From Euptelea pleiosperma (Eukaryota > Streptophyta > Magnoliopsida > Ranunculales > Eupteleaceae): a stretch of DNA of 64,000 bases. The first letter of the stretch is position 1. Each line of letters starts with the position of its first letter. The stretch lies in assembly GCA_035048495.1 (NCBI GenBank), contig JASUTR010000184.1, positions 186,001-250,000 on the forward strand, read 5' to 3'. Positions 34,501 to 47,697 of the stretch are shown one piece after another. Under the pieces are notes generated by a model. That model was given only the letters and a program-made list of their open reading frames with translations. It was not told where the DNA came from and did not search any database. Position numbers and translations under genes: made by a program.

Positions 34501-37500
34501 GGTCCAGTTGCAGAAAAGTAACTAGTTATAGACTTAGGCATGTTACACCTAAACTTAGTCCAATTAGAGACATTGTCGCACGAACTGAGTAAACGATTTT
34601 TGGCTGTCTCCAATCTTGTTCTAACACTTCAAACGTGTTTAAACAATATTAATTGAAGAGATTGAGTCAAATTATAAGGTTCGCTTGTGAAAAAGTAACT
34701 AGTTCTAGACCTAGGCCAATAACGCTCAAACCGAATCTAATGAGTGACAGTGTTGCAGGAACAGAGCGAATGAGTTCCGACTCTCCCCAATCTCGTTCTA
34801 ACACTTTAAACATGTTCACACAATTGTAATGGAAGAGATTGAGTGAAATTACAAGGTCCGTTTGCAAAAAAGTAACTTGTTATAGACCTAGGCCTGTAAA
34901 ACTCAAACTGAGTCCAATGAGAGACATTGTCGAAAGAAAAGAGCAAATGAGTTCCAACTTTGCCCAATATTGATCTAACGCTTCAAATGTGTTGAAACAA
35001 ATGTAAGGGAAGAGCTTAAATAAAATTACGAGGTCCAGATGCAGAAATGTAACTAGTTATGGACCTAGGCATGTTACACCTAAACTTAGTCCAATTAGAA
35101 ACATTGTCGCACGAACAAAGCAAACGAGGTCCGACTCTCCTCAATCTTGTTCTAACACTTCAAACGTGTTGAAACAATTGTAATAGAAGAGATTGAGTCA
35201 AATTACGAGGTCCGTTTGAGAAAAAGTAACTAGTTATAGAATTAGGCTTGCAACACCTAAACTGAGTCCAATTAGAGACATTGTAAGTCATACAGAGCAA
35301 ACGAGTTCCGACTTTCCCCAGTCTTCTTCTAATACGTCAAACATGTTCAAACAATTGTAATAAAAGAGATTGAGTGTAATTACGAGGTCCGGTTGCGAAA
35401 AAGTAACTAGTTATAAACGTAAGCTTGTAACACTCAAATAGAGTCCAATTATAGACATTGTCGCACGAACTGAGTAAACGATTTTTGACTGTCCCCAATC
35501 TTGTTCTAACACTTCAAACGTGTTTAAACAATATTAATTGAAAAGATTGAGTCAAATTACAGGGTTCGCTTGTGAAAAAGTAACTAGTTATGGACCTAGG
35601 CCTATAACGCTCAAACCGAATCTAATGAGTGACAGTGTCGCACGAAGAGAGCGAATGAGTTCCGACTCTCTCCAATCTCATTCTAACACTTCAAACATAT
35701 TCAAACAATTATAATGGAAGAAATTGAGTGAAATTATGAGGTCCGTTTGCAAAAAAGTAACTTGTTATAGACCTAGGCCTGTAACACTCAAACTGAGTCC
35801 AAGGAGTGACATTGTAGCACGAAAAGAGCAAATGAGTTCTGACTCTCCCCAATCTTCTTCTAACATTTCAAACATGTTCAAACAATTGTAATAGAAGTGA
35901 TGGAGCCAAATTACGAGGTCCGGTTGTGAAAAAGTAACTAGTTATAGACCTAGGCCTGCAACACTCAAACTGAGTCCAATGAGAGACATCATCGCACGAA
36001 CAGAGCAAATGAGTTCCGATTTTGCCCAATCTTGTTCTAACACTTCAAATGAGTTCCGGTTGCAGAAAAGCAACTAGTTATAGACCTAAGCATGTAACAC
36101 CTAAACTTAGTCCAATTAGAAACATTGTCGTACGAACAAAGCAAACGAGTTCCGACTCTCCTCAATCTTGTTCTAACACTTGAAACGTGTTGAAACAATT
36201 GTAACGGAAGAGATTGAGTCAAATTACGAGGTCCGGTTGCGAAAAAGTAACTAGTTCTAGAATTAGGCTTGCAACACTCAAACTGAGTCCAATTAGAGAC
36301 ATTGTCACTCATACAGAGCAAACGAGTTCCGACTTTCCCCAGTCTTGTTCTAATACTTCAAACATGTTCAAACAATTGTAATGGAAGAGATTGAGTCCAA
36401 TTACGAGGTACGGTTGAGAAAAAGTAACTAGTTATAGACCTAAGTTTGTAACACTCAAATAAAGTCCAAATAGAGACATTGTCGCACGAACTGAGTAAAC
36501 GATTTTTTACTGTCCTCAATCTTGTTCTAAAACTTCAAACGTGTTTAAACAATATTAATTGAAGAGATTGAGTCAAATTACAAGGTCCGCTTGTGAAAAG
36601 CAACTAGTTATAGTCCTAGGCCTATAACGCTCAAACCGAATCTAATGAGTGACAGTGTTGCACGAACAGAGCGAATGAGTTCCGACTCTCCCCAATCTCG
36701 TTCTAACACTTCAAACATGTTCAAACAATTGTAATGGAAGAGATTGAGTCAAATTCCGAGGTCCGTTTGCTAAAAAGAAACTCGTTATAGACCTAGGCCT
36801 GTAACACTCAAACTGAGTCCAATGAGTAACATTGTTGCACAAACAGAGTAATGTGTTCCGACTCTCCCCAATCTTGTTCAAACATTTCAAACATGTTCAA
36901 ACAATTGTAATAGAAGTGATGGAGTCAAATTACGAGGTTCGGTTGTGAAAAAGTAACTAGTTATAGACCTAGGCCTGTAACACTCAAACTGAGTCCAATG
37001 AGAGACATTGTCGCACGAACAGAGCAAATGAGTTCCGACTTATCCCAATCTTGTTCTAACACTACAAATGTGTTGAAACAATTGTAATGGAAGAGCTTAA
37101 GTAAAATTACGAGGTCTAGTTGCAGAAAAGTAACTAGTAATAGACCTAGGCATGTTACACCTAAACTTAGTCCAATTAGAGACATTGTCGCACGAACTAA
37201 GTTAACGATTTTTGGCTGTCACCAATCTTGTTCTAACACTTCAAACGTGTTTAAACAATATTAATTGAAGAGATTGAGTCAAATTACAAGGTTCGCTTGT
37301 GAAAAAGTAAATAGTTATAAACCTAGGCCTATAACGCTCAAATCGAATCTAATGAGTGACAGTGTTGCACGAACAGAGCGAATGAGTTCCGACTCTCCCC
37401 AATCTCATTCTAACACTTCAAACATATTCAAACAATTGTAATGGAAGAGACTGAGTGAAATTACGAGGTCCGTTTGCAAAAAAGTAACTTGTTATAGACC

Positions 37501-40337
37501 TAGGCCTGTAACACTCAAACTGAGTCCAAGGAGTGACATTGTAGCACGAACAGAGCGAATGAGTTCTGACTCTCCCCAATCTTGTTCAAACATTTCAAAC
37601 ATGTTTAAACAATTGTAATAGAAGTGATGGAGCCAAATTACGAGGTCCGGTTGTGAAAAAGTAACTAGTTATAGACCTAGGCCAGTAACACTCAAACTGA
37701 GTCCAATGAGAGACATCGTCGCACGAACAGAGCAAATGATTTCCGATTTTGCCCAATCTTGGTCTAACACTTCAAATGTGTTGAAACAATTGTAATGGAT
37801 GAGCTTAAGTAAAATTACGAGGTCCGGTTGTAGAAAAGCAACTAGTTATAGACCTAAGCATGTAACACCTAAACTTAGTCCAATTAGAGACATTGTCGCA
37901 CGAACAAAGCAAACGAGTTCCGACTCTCCTCAATCTTGTTCTAACACTTCAAACGTGTTGAAACAATTGTAATGGAAGAGAGTGAGTCAAATTACGAGTT
38001 CCGGTTGCGAAAAAGTAACTAGTTGTAGAATTAGGCTTGCAACACTCAAACTGAGTCCAATTAGAGACATTGTTACTCATACAGAGCAAACGAGTTCCGA
38101 CTTTCCCCAGTCTTTTTCTAATACTTCAAACATGTTCAAACAATTGTAATAGAAGAGATTGAGTCTAATTACGAGGTCCGGTTTAGAAAAAGTAACTAGT
38201 TATAGACCTAAGCTTGTAACACTCAAATAAAGTCTAAATAGAGACATTGTCGCACGAACTGAGTAAACGATTTTTTACTGTCCCCAATCTTGTTCTAACA
38301 CTTCAAACGTGTTTAAACAATATTAATTGAAGAGATTGATTCAAATTACAAAGTCCGCTTGTGAAATGTAACTAGTTATATACTTAGGCCTATAACGCAC
38401 AAACTGAATCTAATGAGTGACAGTGTTGCACGAACAGAGCGAATGAGTGCCGACTCTCCCCAATCTCGTTCTAACACTTCAAACAAGTTCAAACAATTGT
38501 AATGGAAGAGATTGAGTCAAATTACGAGGTCCGTTTGCTAAAAAAAACTAGTTATAGACCTAGGCCTGTAACACTCAAACTGAGTCCAAGGAGTGACATT
38601 GTAGCACGAACAGAGCGAATGAGTTCTGACTCTCCCCAATCTTTTTCTAACATTTCAAACATGTTCTAACAATTGTAATAGAAGTGATGGAGCCAAATTA
38701 CGAGGTTCGGTTGTAAAAAAGGAACTAGTTATAGACCTAGGCCTGTAACACTCAAACTGAGTCCAATGAGAGACATTGTCGCACGAACAGAGCAAATGAG
38801 TTCCGATTTTGCCCAATCTTGTTCTAACACTTCAAATGTGTTGAAACAATTGTAATGGATGAGCATAAGTAAAATTATGAGGTCCGGTTGTAGAAAAGCA
38901 ACTAGTTATAGAACTAAGCATGTAACACCTAAACTTAGTCCAATTAGAGACATTGTCGCACGAACAAAGCAAACGAGTTCCGACTCTCCTCAATCTTGTT
39001 CTAACACTTCAAACGTGTTGAAACAATTGTAATGGAAGAGATTGAGTCAAATTACGAGTTCGGATTGCGAAAAAGTAACTAGTTGTAGAATTAGGCTTGC
39101 AACACTCAAACTGAGTCCAATTAGAGACATTGTCACTCATACAGAGCAAACGAGTTCCGACTTTCCCCAGTCTTGTTCTAATACTTCAAACATGTTCAAA
39201 CAATTGTAATGGAAGAGATTGAGTCCAATTACGAGGTCCGGTTGAGAAAAAGTAACTGTTATAAACCTAAGCTTGTAACACTCAAATAAAGTCCAAATAG
39301 AGACATTGTCACACGAACTGAGTAAACGATTTTTTACTGTCCCCAATCTTGTTCTAACACTTCAAACGTGTTTAAACAATATTAATTGAAGAGATTGAGT
39401 CAAATTACAAGGTCCGCTTGTGAAAAGTAACTAGTTATAGACCTAGGCCTATAACGCTCAAACCGAATCTAATGAGTGACAGTGTTGCACGAACAGAGCA
39501 AATGAGTTCCGACTCTCCCCAATCTCGTTCTAACACTTCAAACATGTTCAAACAATTGTAATGGAATTGATTGAGTCAAATTCCGAGGTCCGTTTGCTAA
39601 AAAGAAACTAGTTATAGACCTAGGCCTGTAACACTCAAACTGAGTCCAATGAATGACATTGTTGCACAAACAGAGTGAATGTGTTCCGACTCTCCCCAAT
39701 CTTGTTCTAACACTTAAAACATGTTCAAACAATTGTAATAGAAGTGATGGAGTCAAATTATGAGGTCCGGTTGTGAAAAAGTAACTAGTTATAGACCTAG
39801 GCCTGTAACACTCAAACTGAGTCCAATGAGAGACATTGTCGCACGAACAAAGCAAATGAGTTCCGACTTTGCCCAATCTGATTCTAACACTTCAAATGTG
39901 TTGAAACAATTGTAATGGAAGAGCTTAAGTAAAATTACGAGGTCCAGTTGCAGAAAAGTAACTAGTTATAGACCTTGGCATGTTACACCTAAACGTAGTC
40001 CAATTAGAGACATTGTCGCACGAACTGAGTAAACGATTTTTGACTGTCCCCAATCTTGTTCTAACACTTCAAACGTGTTTAAACAATATTAATTGAAGAG
40101 ATTGAGTCAAATTACAAGGTTCGCTTGTGAAAAAGTCACTAGTTATAAACCTAGGCCTATAACGCTAAAACCGAATCTAATGAGTGACAGTTTTGCACGA
40201 ACAGAGCGAATGAGTTCCGACTCTCCCCAATCTTGTTCTAACACTTCAAACATATTCAAACAATTGTAATGGAAGAGATTGAGTGAAATTACGAGGTCCG
40301 TTTGCAAAAAAGTAACTTGTTATAGACCTAGGCCTGT

Positions 40338-40350
40338 AACACTCAAACTG
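40338..40350 (+). repeat. Target-site duplication of LINE-3, first copy (left)
   Basis: AACACTCAAACTG of an e-type monomer, repeated at 43087-43099 after the A tail (the first two A are ambiguous with the tail). Confidence 0.9.
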
Positions 40351-40352
40351 GT

Positions 40353-43021
40353 GTTAACTCCACTTTTATCACACTTATCCCCAAGGTGACCAACCCTACT
40401 TCTTTGAATGATTTCAGACCAATCTCTTGTTGCAATGTTATCTTGAAATGTATTTCGAAGGTGGTAGCAAACAGGATGAAGCCTTTCTTGCCCACTCTTG
40501 TTGAACCTTCGCAATCTGCCTTTGTCAAAGATCGCCGTATAGGGGACAATATCATGCTCTGTCATGAGCTATTTCGGAATTATCACTTGAATCTCTCGCC
40601 TAGATGCACCGTGAAGATAGACCTCAGGAAGGCCTATGATAATCTGCGCTGGGATTTTGTTATTGAGCTCCTGCATAAACTTAATTTTCATCCGACAATT
40701 ATTGATTGGATTCGGGTATGTATGACTACAGTCAAATACTCGATTATAGTGAATGGCACACCTGAAGGGTATTTTGAAGGCCGGAAAGGGATTAGACAAG
40801 GAGACCCTATATCCCCTTATATATTTGTCTTGGCAATGGGAGTCTTTAACCTTCTTATCAAGCAAACAGAGGCAGATGGGTTATTCAAGGTACATCCTAA
40901 ATGTAAGTCCCCATTATTAACCCATTTGAGTTTTGCAGATGACCTCATGGTATTTTTTGGAGGCGATTCCAATCGGCTGCTACTATAAACGACACGCTCA
41001 ACCTTTTTTCAGCAATATCTGGCCTTGAAGCTAATAGAACAAAGAGCACTATATTCTGTTCTGGGATAGAAAGCTCCACCAAGGAGGAAATTATCGATAT
41101 CTTGGGATTCAGCGAAGGCCATATTCCGATCAGATATCTGGGGCTTCCCTTGGTCTCCTCCAGGCTGTCGGCTAGGGACTGCCAACCTCTTCTTGAATGC
41201 ATGTCAGCACGAATCCACTCGTGGAAGGGTAAATTTTTATCCTACGCTGGCCGCTTAGAGCTTATCAAATCTGTTCTCAATAATATCCAAAGCTATTGGA
41301 GTTTTAGCTTCCTCCTACCTAAAAGAATCATTAAGGATATGAACAGTATCTATGCCAAGTTTCTTTGGGGAGGTCCAGACCTCCAAAGGAAATATCATGC
41401 AGTGGCTTGGGAAAAAATATGTCGCCCTAAGGATGAAGGCGGACTGGGGCTTAAAAATCTTGAAATCTGGAATAAGGCAGCCATTCTCAGACATACGTAT
41501 GCAGTAGCGGCAAACAAGGATTCCCTGTGGGTTGCTTGGACAAAAGCACATCTTATCAAAGACCGGAACTTTTGGACTATGACGATTCCCCAAAGCTGCT
41601 CGTGGGTTTGGCGAAAAGTGTTAATGTCCAGGCCTTTGGCTAGTAAGATGATCAAGCACCTTATTTGTGATGGGCGTGATACAGCACTGTGGCACGATCC
41701 GTGGCATCCTTTAGGCATCTTACAAGAGGTTCTCCTGAGGAATCAACGTTTTGACACCAGGATCCATCAACAAGATAAAGTAGCTAATCTTATACTGAAT
41801 GATCAATGGATTAGGCCTCAAGCCCAAACAGAAGAATTGGACAATATATGGAGCAACCTTGCGGAAATTGACATCGAACCTCTGATGCTAAAAGACGATG
41901 TCATATGGACTCCATCTCAGGTGGGAGATTTCACTCTTGGATCTGCATATGAGGCCCTTCGACCTTCAAGTAATACAGTTGATTGGAAGAATATTATTTG
42001 GAGCTCCACCTCCATTCCCCGACATTGCTTTATCTCGTGGATGGCCATCAATGGCGCTCTTCTCACGAAGGACAAACCCCATCTGCGTTACATTAGCAAC
42101 AACAGTAAATGCATCGTTTGTGGGCAGGAGGATGAAAGCATTAAACACCTGTTCTTTGATTGCACATTCTCCAAATTTATCTGGACAGGGGTTTTAAATA
42201 CATCCCGCTTCAACCGGCTAGTGGCTCCTTCGGATGAAGCAATTCAATGGATCCTCCATAACTTGAATGGAGTGGATTGGAAAGCTCGGGTAATGCAGTT
42301 AGCTTTCAACGCAACGATCTATTTTACTTTGAAGGAACGAAACATGAGGATTTTCCAGAACACATTCCAGCCTAAAGAAGCTATTCTTCACCAAGTTCTA
42401 GAGATTACAAGGAACAGGTTTGCTACTTGTGAAGTTAAAGTGGAAGATACTATGCATACTAGAGAATTCTTTGAATCATGGAAGATTCCCACTACCTTCT
42501 ATCATCATATGCCCAAGCACTGTAAATGGATTGCTCCCAGCCATAGCACATGGCTTCTTAATACCGATGGATCTTACCGTGAACACTTTGCCGGGTATGG
42601 CAGACTACTCCGGGATACTTTTGGTATGGCCCCTATTGCTTTTGCTGGAGGATGCCCCAAACTGTCCATCATTTATCATGAACTTCAAGCGATAAATGAA
42701 GGCATCATTCTCGCCATCTCAAGAGAAATCAAATCTCTAATAGTGGCAACAGATTCAACCCAAGCCATTGGCATTATCAAGGGTTCTATGGCTGTCCCTT
42801 GGCAAGCCCGCAATTTAGTTTGGTCTATTCTAGGGAATAGGACTAAGTTTGAATTTTTTGACATCTCTCATGTGTTTAGAGAGGTAAATAGGGCTGCTGA
42901 TTATCTGGCCTCCAGTATTAGTACTGTGAGTTGTAATTTTCTCCTTCCTTCGGCTTTTCACCAAGACCTTGTAACCATCCTTGATGAGGATGCTTCAGGG
43001 CGAGTGTATTTCAGATTATGA
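40353..43021 (+). pseudogene. LINE ORF2 fragment: RT, zf-RVT, RNase H with one frameshift (first copy)
   Basis: From 40353 the frame encodes RT motifs DFRPISC, QSAFVKDRR, KIDLRKAYD (first catalytic Asp), GIRQGDPISPYIF and FADD (40932-40943). It then fails at a 1-nt deletion near 40970, where the LINE-2 peptide GGDVQSAA becomes GGDSNRLLL and a stop. The remainder is open in the next frame to TGA 43019-43021. That part has a C-X2-C-X8-H-X4-C zinc domain (42110-42163) and RNase H with Asp 42566, Glu 42680, Asp 42752 and Asp 42899 codons all present. Only this single lesion separates it from an intact C-terminal ORF2 fragment, but it lacks the N-terminal half and any start, so it is not functional. 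Confidence 0.92.
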
Positions 43022-43086
43022 TGTTAAAGGTCAGGTAGGGGTCCGCGTAACCCCAAGCCTAAATCCCAAAAAAAAAAAAAAAAAAA
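43022..43086 (+). other. LINE-3 3' UTR and poly(A), first copy
   Basis: Family 3' motif at 43030-43058 (with CCGCG in the loop region) and an A run at 43068-43088 that merges with the target duplication. Confidence 0.86.
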
Positions 43087-46000
43087 AACACTCAAACTGA
43101 GTCCAAGGAGTGACATTGTAGCACGAACAGAGCGAATGAGTTCTGACTCTCCCCAATCTTGTTCTAACATTTCAAACATGTTCAAAAAATTGTAATAGAA
43201 GTGATGGAGCCAAATTACGAGGTCCGGTTGAGAAAAAGTAACTAGTTATAGACCTAGGCCTGTAACACTCAAACTGAGTCCAATGAGAGACATTGTCGCA
43301 CGAACAGAGCAAATGGGTTCCGATTTTGCCCAATCTTGTTCTAACACTTTAAATGTGTTGAAACAATTGTAATGGATGAGCTTAAGTAAAATTACGAGGT
43401 CCGGTTGCAGAAAAGCAACTAGTTATAGACCTAAGCATGTAACACCTAAACTTAGTCCAATTAGAAACATTGTCGTACGAACAAAGCAAACGAGTTCCGA
43501 CTCTCCTCAATCTTGTTCTAACACTTGAAACGTGTTGAAACAATTGTAACGGAAGAGATTGAGTCAAATTACGAGGTCCGGTTGCGAAAAAGTAACTAGT
43601 TATAGAATTAGGCTTGCAACACTCAAACTGAGTCCAATTAGAGACATTGTCACTCATACAGAGCAAACGAGTTCCGACTTTCCCCAGTCTTGTTCTAATA
43701 CTTCAAACATGTTCAAACAATTGTAATGGAAGAGATTGAGTCCAATTACGAGGTACGGTTGAGAAAAAGTAACTAGTTATAGACCTAAGTTTGTAACACT
43801 CAAATAAAGTCCAAATAGAGACATTGTCGCACGAACTGAGTAAACGATTTTTTACTGTCCTCAATCTTGTTCTAAAACTTCAAACGTGTTTAAACAATAT
43901 TAATTGAAGAGATTGAGTCAAATTACAAGGTCCGCTTGTGAAAAGCAACTAGTTATAGTCCTAGGCCTATAACGCTCAAACCGAATCTAATGAGTGACAG
44001 TGTTGCACGAACAGAGCGAATGAGTTCCGACTCTCCCCAATCTCGTTCTAACACTTCAAACATGTTCAAACAATTGTAATGGAAGAGATTGAGTCAAATT
44101 CCGAGGTCCGTTTGCTAAAAAGAAACTCGTTATAGACCTAGGCCTGTAACACTCAAACTGAGTCCAATGAGTAACATTGTTGCACAAACAGAGTAATGTG
44201 TTCCGACTCTCCCCAATCTTGTTCAAACATTTCAAACATGTTCAAACAATTGTAATAGAAGTGATGGAGTCAAATTACGAGGTTCGGTTGTGAAAAAGTA
44301 ACTAGTTATAGACCTAGGCCTGTAACACTCAAACTGAGTCCAATGAGAGACATTGTCGCACGAACAGAGCAAATGAGTTCCGACTTATCCCAATCTTGTT
44401 CTAACACTACAAATGTGTTGAAACAATTGTAATGGAAGAGCTTAAGTAAAATTACGAGGTCTAGTTGCAGAAAAGTAACTAGTAATAGACCTAGGCATGT
44501 TACACCTAAACTTAGTCCAATTAGAGACATTGTCGCACGAACTAAGTTAACGATTTTTGGTTGTCACCAATCTTGTTCTAACACTTCAAACGTGTTTAAA
44601 CAATATTAATTGAAGAGATTGAGTCAAATTACAAGGTTCGCTTGTGAAAAAGTAAATAGTTATAAACCTAGGCCTATAACGCTCAAATCGAATCTAATGA
44701 GTGACAGTGTTGCACGAACAGAGCGAATGAGTTCCGACTCTCCCCAATCTCATTCTAACACTTCAAACATATTCAAACAATTGTAATGGAAGAGACTGAG
44801 TGAAATTACGAGGTCCGTTTGCAAAAAAGTAACTTGTTATAGACCTAGGCCTGTAACACTCAAACTGAGTCCAAGGAGTGACATTGTAGCACGAACAGAG
44901 CGAATGAGTTCTGACTCTCCCCAATCTTGTTCAAACATTTCAAACATGTTTAAACAATTGTAATAGAAGTGATGGAGCCAAATTACGAGGTCCGGTTGTG
45001 AAAAAGTAACTAGTTATAGACCTAGGCCAGTAACACTCAAACTGAGTCCAATGAGAGACATCGTCGCACGAACAGAGCAAATGATTTCCGATTTTGCCCA
45101 ATCTTGGTCTAACACTTCAAATGTGTTGAAACAATTGTAATGGATGAGCTTAAGTAAAATTACGAGGTCCGGTTGTAGAAAAGCAACTAGTTATAGACCT
45201 AAGCATGTAACACCTAAACTTAGTCCAATTAGAGACATTGTCGCACGAACAAAGCAAACGAGTTCCGACTCTCCTCAATCTTGTTCTAACACTTCAAACG
45301 TGTTGAAACAATTGTAATGGAAGAGAGTGAGTCAAATTACGAGTTCCGGTTGCGAAAAAGTAACTAGTTGTAGAATTAGGCTTGCAACACTCAAACTGAG
45401 TCCAATTAGAGACATTGTTACTCATACAGAGCAAACGAGTTCCGACTTTCCCCAGTCTTTTTCTAATACTTCAAACATGTTCAAACAATTGTAATAGAAG
45501 AGATTGAGTCTAATTACGAGGTCCGGTTTAGAAAAAGTAACTAGTTATAGACCTAAGCTTGTAACACTCAAATAAAGTCTAAATAGAGACATTGTCGCAC
45601 GAACTGAGTAAACGATTTTTTACTGTCCCCAATCTTGTTCTAACACTTCAAACGTGTTTAAACAATATTAATTGAAGAGATTGATTCAAATTACAAAGTC
45701 CGCTTGTGAAATGTAACTAGTTATATACTTAGGCCTATAACGCACAAACTGAATCTAATGAGTGACAGTGTTGCACGAACAGAGCGAATGAGTGCCGACT
45801 CTCCCCAATCTCGTTCTAACACTTCAAACAAGTTCAAACAATTGTAATGGAAGAGATTGAGTCAAATTACGAGGTCCGTTTGCTAAAAAAAACTAGTTAT
45901 AGACCTAGGCCTGTAACACTCAAACTGAGTCCAAGGAGTGACATTGTAGCACGAACAGAGCGAATGAGTTCTGACTCTCCCCAATCTTTTTCTAACATTT

Positions 46001-47695
46001 CAAACATGTTCTAACAATTGTAATAGAAGTGATGGAGCCAAATTACGAGGTTCGGTTGTAAAAAAGGAACTAGTTATAGACCTAGGCCTGTAACACTCAA
46101 ACTGAGTCCAATGAGAGACATTGTCGCACGAACAGAGCAAATGAGTTCCGATTTTGCCCAATCTTGTTCTAACACTTCAAATGTGTTGAAACAATTGTAA
46201 TGGATGAGCATAAGTAAAATTATGAGGTCCGGTTGTAGAAAAGCAACTAGTTATAGAACTAAGCATGTAACACCTAAACTTAGTCCAATTAGAGACATTG
46301 TCGCACGAACAAAGCAAACGAGTTCCGACTCTCCTCAATCTTGTTCTAACACTTCAAACGTGTTGAAACAATTGTAATGGAAGAGATTGAGTCAAATTAC
46401 GAGTTCGGATTGCGAAAAAGTAACTAGTTGTAGAATTAGGCTTGCAACACTCAAACTGAGTCCAATTAGAGACATTGTCACTCATACAGAGCAAACGAGT
46501 TCCGACTTTCCCCAGTCTTGTTCTAATACTTCAAACATGTTCAAACAATTGTAATGGAAGAGATTGAGTCCAATTACGAGGTCCGGTTGAGAAAAAGTAA
46601 CTGTTATAAACCTAAGCTTGTAACACTCAAATAAAGTCCAAATAGAGACATTGTCACACGAACTGAGTAAACGATTTTTTACTGTCCCCAATCTTGTTCT
46701 AACACTTCAAACGTGTTTAAACAATATTAATTGAAGAGATTGAGTCAAATTACAAGGTCCGCTTGTGAAAAGTAACTAGTTATAGACCTAGGCCTATAAC
46801 GCTCAAACCGAATCTAATGAGTGACAGTGTTGCACGAACAGAGCAAATGAGTTCCGACTCTCCCCAATCTCGTTCTAACACTTCAAACATGTTCAAACAA
46901 TTGTAATGGAATTGATTGAGTCAAATTCCGAGGTCCGTTTGCTAAAAAGAAACTAGTTATAGACCTAGGCCTGTAACACTCAAACTGAGTCCAATGAATG
47001 ACATTGTTGCACAAACAGAGTGAATGTGTTCCGACTCTCCCCAATCTTGTTCTAACACTTAAAACATGTTCAAACAATTGTAATAGAAGTGATGGAGTCA
47101 AATTATGAGGTCCGGTTGTGAAAAAGTAACTAGTTATAGACCTAGGCCTGTAACACTCAAACTGAGTCCAATGAGAGACATTGTCGCACGAACAAAGCAA
47201 ATGAGTTCCGACTTTGCCCAATCTGATTCTAACACTTCAAATGTGTTGAAACAATTGTAATGGAAGAGCTTAAGTAAAATTACGAGGTCCAGTTGCAGAA
47301 AAGTAACTAGTTATAGACCTTGGCATGTTACACCTAAACGTAGTCCAATTAGAGACATTGTCGCACGAACTGAGTAAACGATTTTTGACTGTCCCCAATC
47401 TTGTTCTAACACTTCAAACGTGTTTAAACAATATTAATTGAAGAGATTGAGTCAAATTACAAGGTTCGCTTGTGAAAAAGTCACTAGTTATAAACCTAGG
47501 CCTATAACGCTAAAACCGAATCTAATGAGTGACAGTTTTGCACGAACAGAGCGAATGAGTTCCGACTCTCCCCAATCTTGTTCTAACACTTCAAACATAT
47601 TCAAACAATTGTAATGGAAGAGATTGAGTGAAATTACGAGGTCCGTTTGCAAAAAAGTAACTTGTTATAGACCTAGGCCTGTAACACTCAAACTG
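43087..47695. repeat. 177-bp satellite array, segment 4 (between the LINE-3 twins)
   Basis: 26 monomers spanning the join of the two 7,345-bp units. The e monomer resumes at 43087, and 10-mer, 6-mer and 10-mer blocks follow, matching segment 3 from 36056. Starts of a monomers fall near 43426, 45194 and 46254. No gene is seen. Confidence 0.95.
47683..47695 (+). repeat. Target-site duplication of LINE-3, second copy (left)
   Basis: AACACTCAAACTG, as at 40338-40350; the right copy is at 50431-50443. Confidence 0.9.
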
Positions 47696-47697
47696 GT

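Larger units (their letters stand above)
23858..40350. repeat. 177-bp satellite array, segment 3
   Basis: 16.5 kb of uninterrupted satellite. From 23.9 to ~27 kb the repeating unit is an 8-mer (c-d-e-f-a-b-c-d/b) of 1,416 bp. From ~27 to 34.5 kb there are 8- and ~13-monomer units containing e/f and d/b hybrid monomers. From ~34.5 kb a/c hybrid monomers appear, and from 36.1 kb 10-mers (a-b-c-d-k-f-a/c-d-e-f, ~1,768 bp) alternate with a 6-mer (~1,060 bp). No gene or other element is visible. Confidence 0.95.
40351..43086 (+). mobile_element. LINE-3 (first copy): 5'-truncated plant L1-type LINE
   Basis: A 2,736-bp non-LTR element inserted in an e monomer, with a 13-bp target-site duplication and a 21-base A run. 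It starts inside the RT domain at the peptide VNSTFITLIPKV, so the 5' UTR, ORF1, endonuclease and RT N-terminus are absent. It is related to LINE-1 and LINE-2 but clearly a different copy (many substitutions). It lies inside the 7,345-bp duplicated block, so its twin at 47696-50430 arose by DNA duplication rather than a second insertion. Confidence 0.95.
36056..43400. repeat. 7,345-bp tandem duplication, copy 1 (26 monomers + LINE-3)
   Basis: Matches 43401-50744 almost base for base. I found four substitutions (36257 C/A, 37216 C/T, 41352 A/G, 42767 A/G) and one A of length difference in the poly(A), but my comparison by eye is not exhaustive. Subtracting the LINE and its target duplication leaves ~4,596 bp, i.e. 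26 monomers arranged as 10-mer, 6-mer, 10-mer. The left edge coincides with an irregular junction (CACTTCAAAT joined to GAGTTCCGGTTGCAG) where about 40 bp of the normal monomer is missing. Confidence 0.95.
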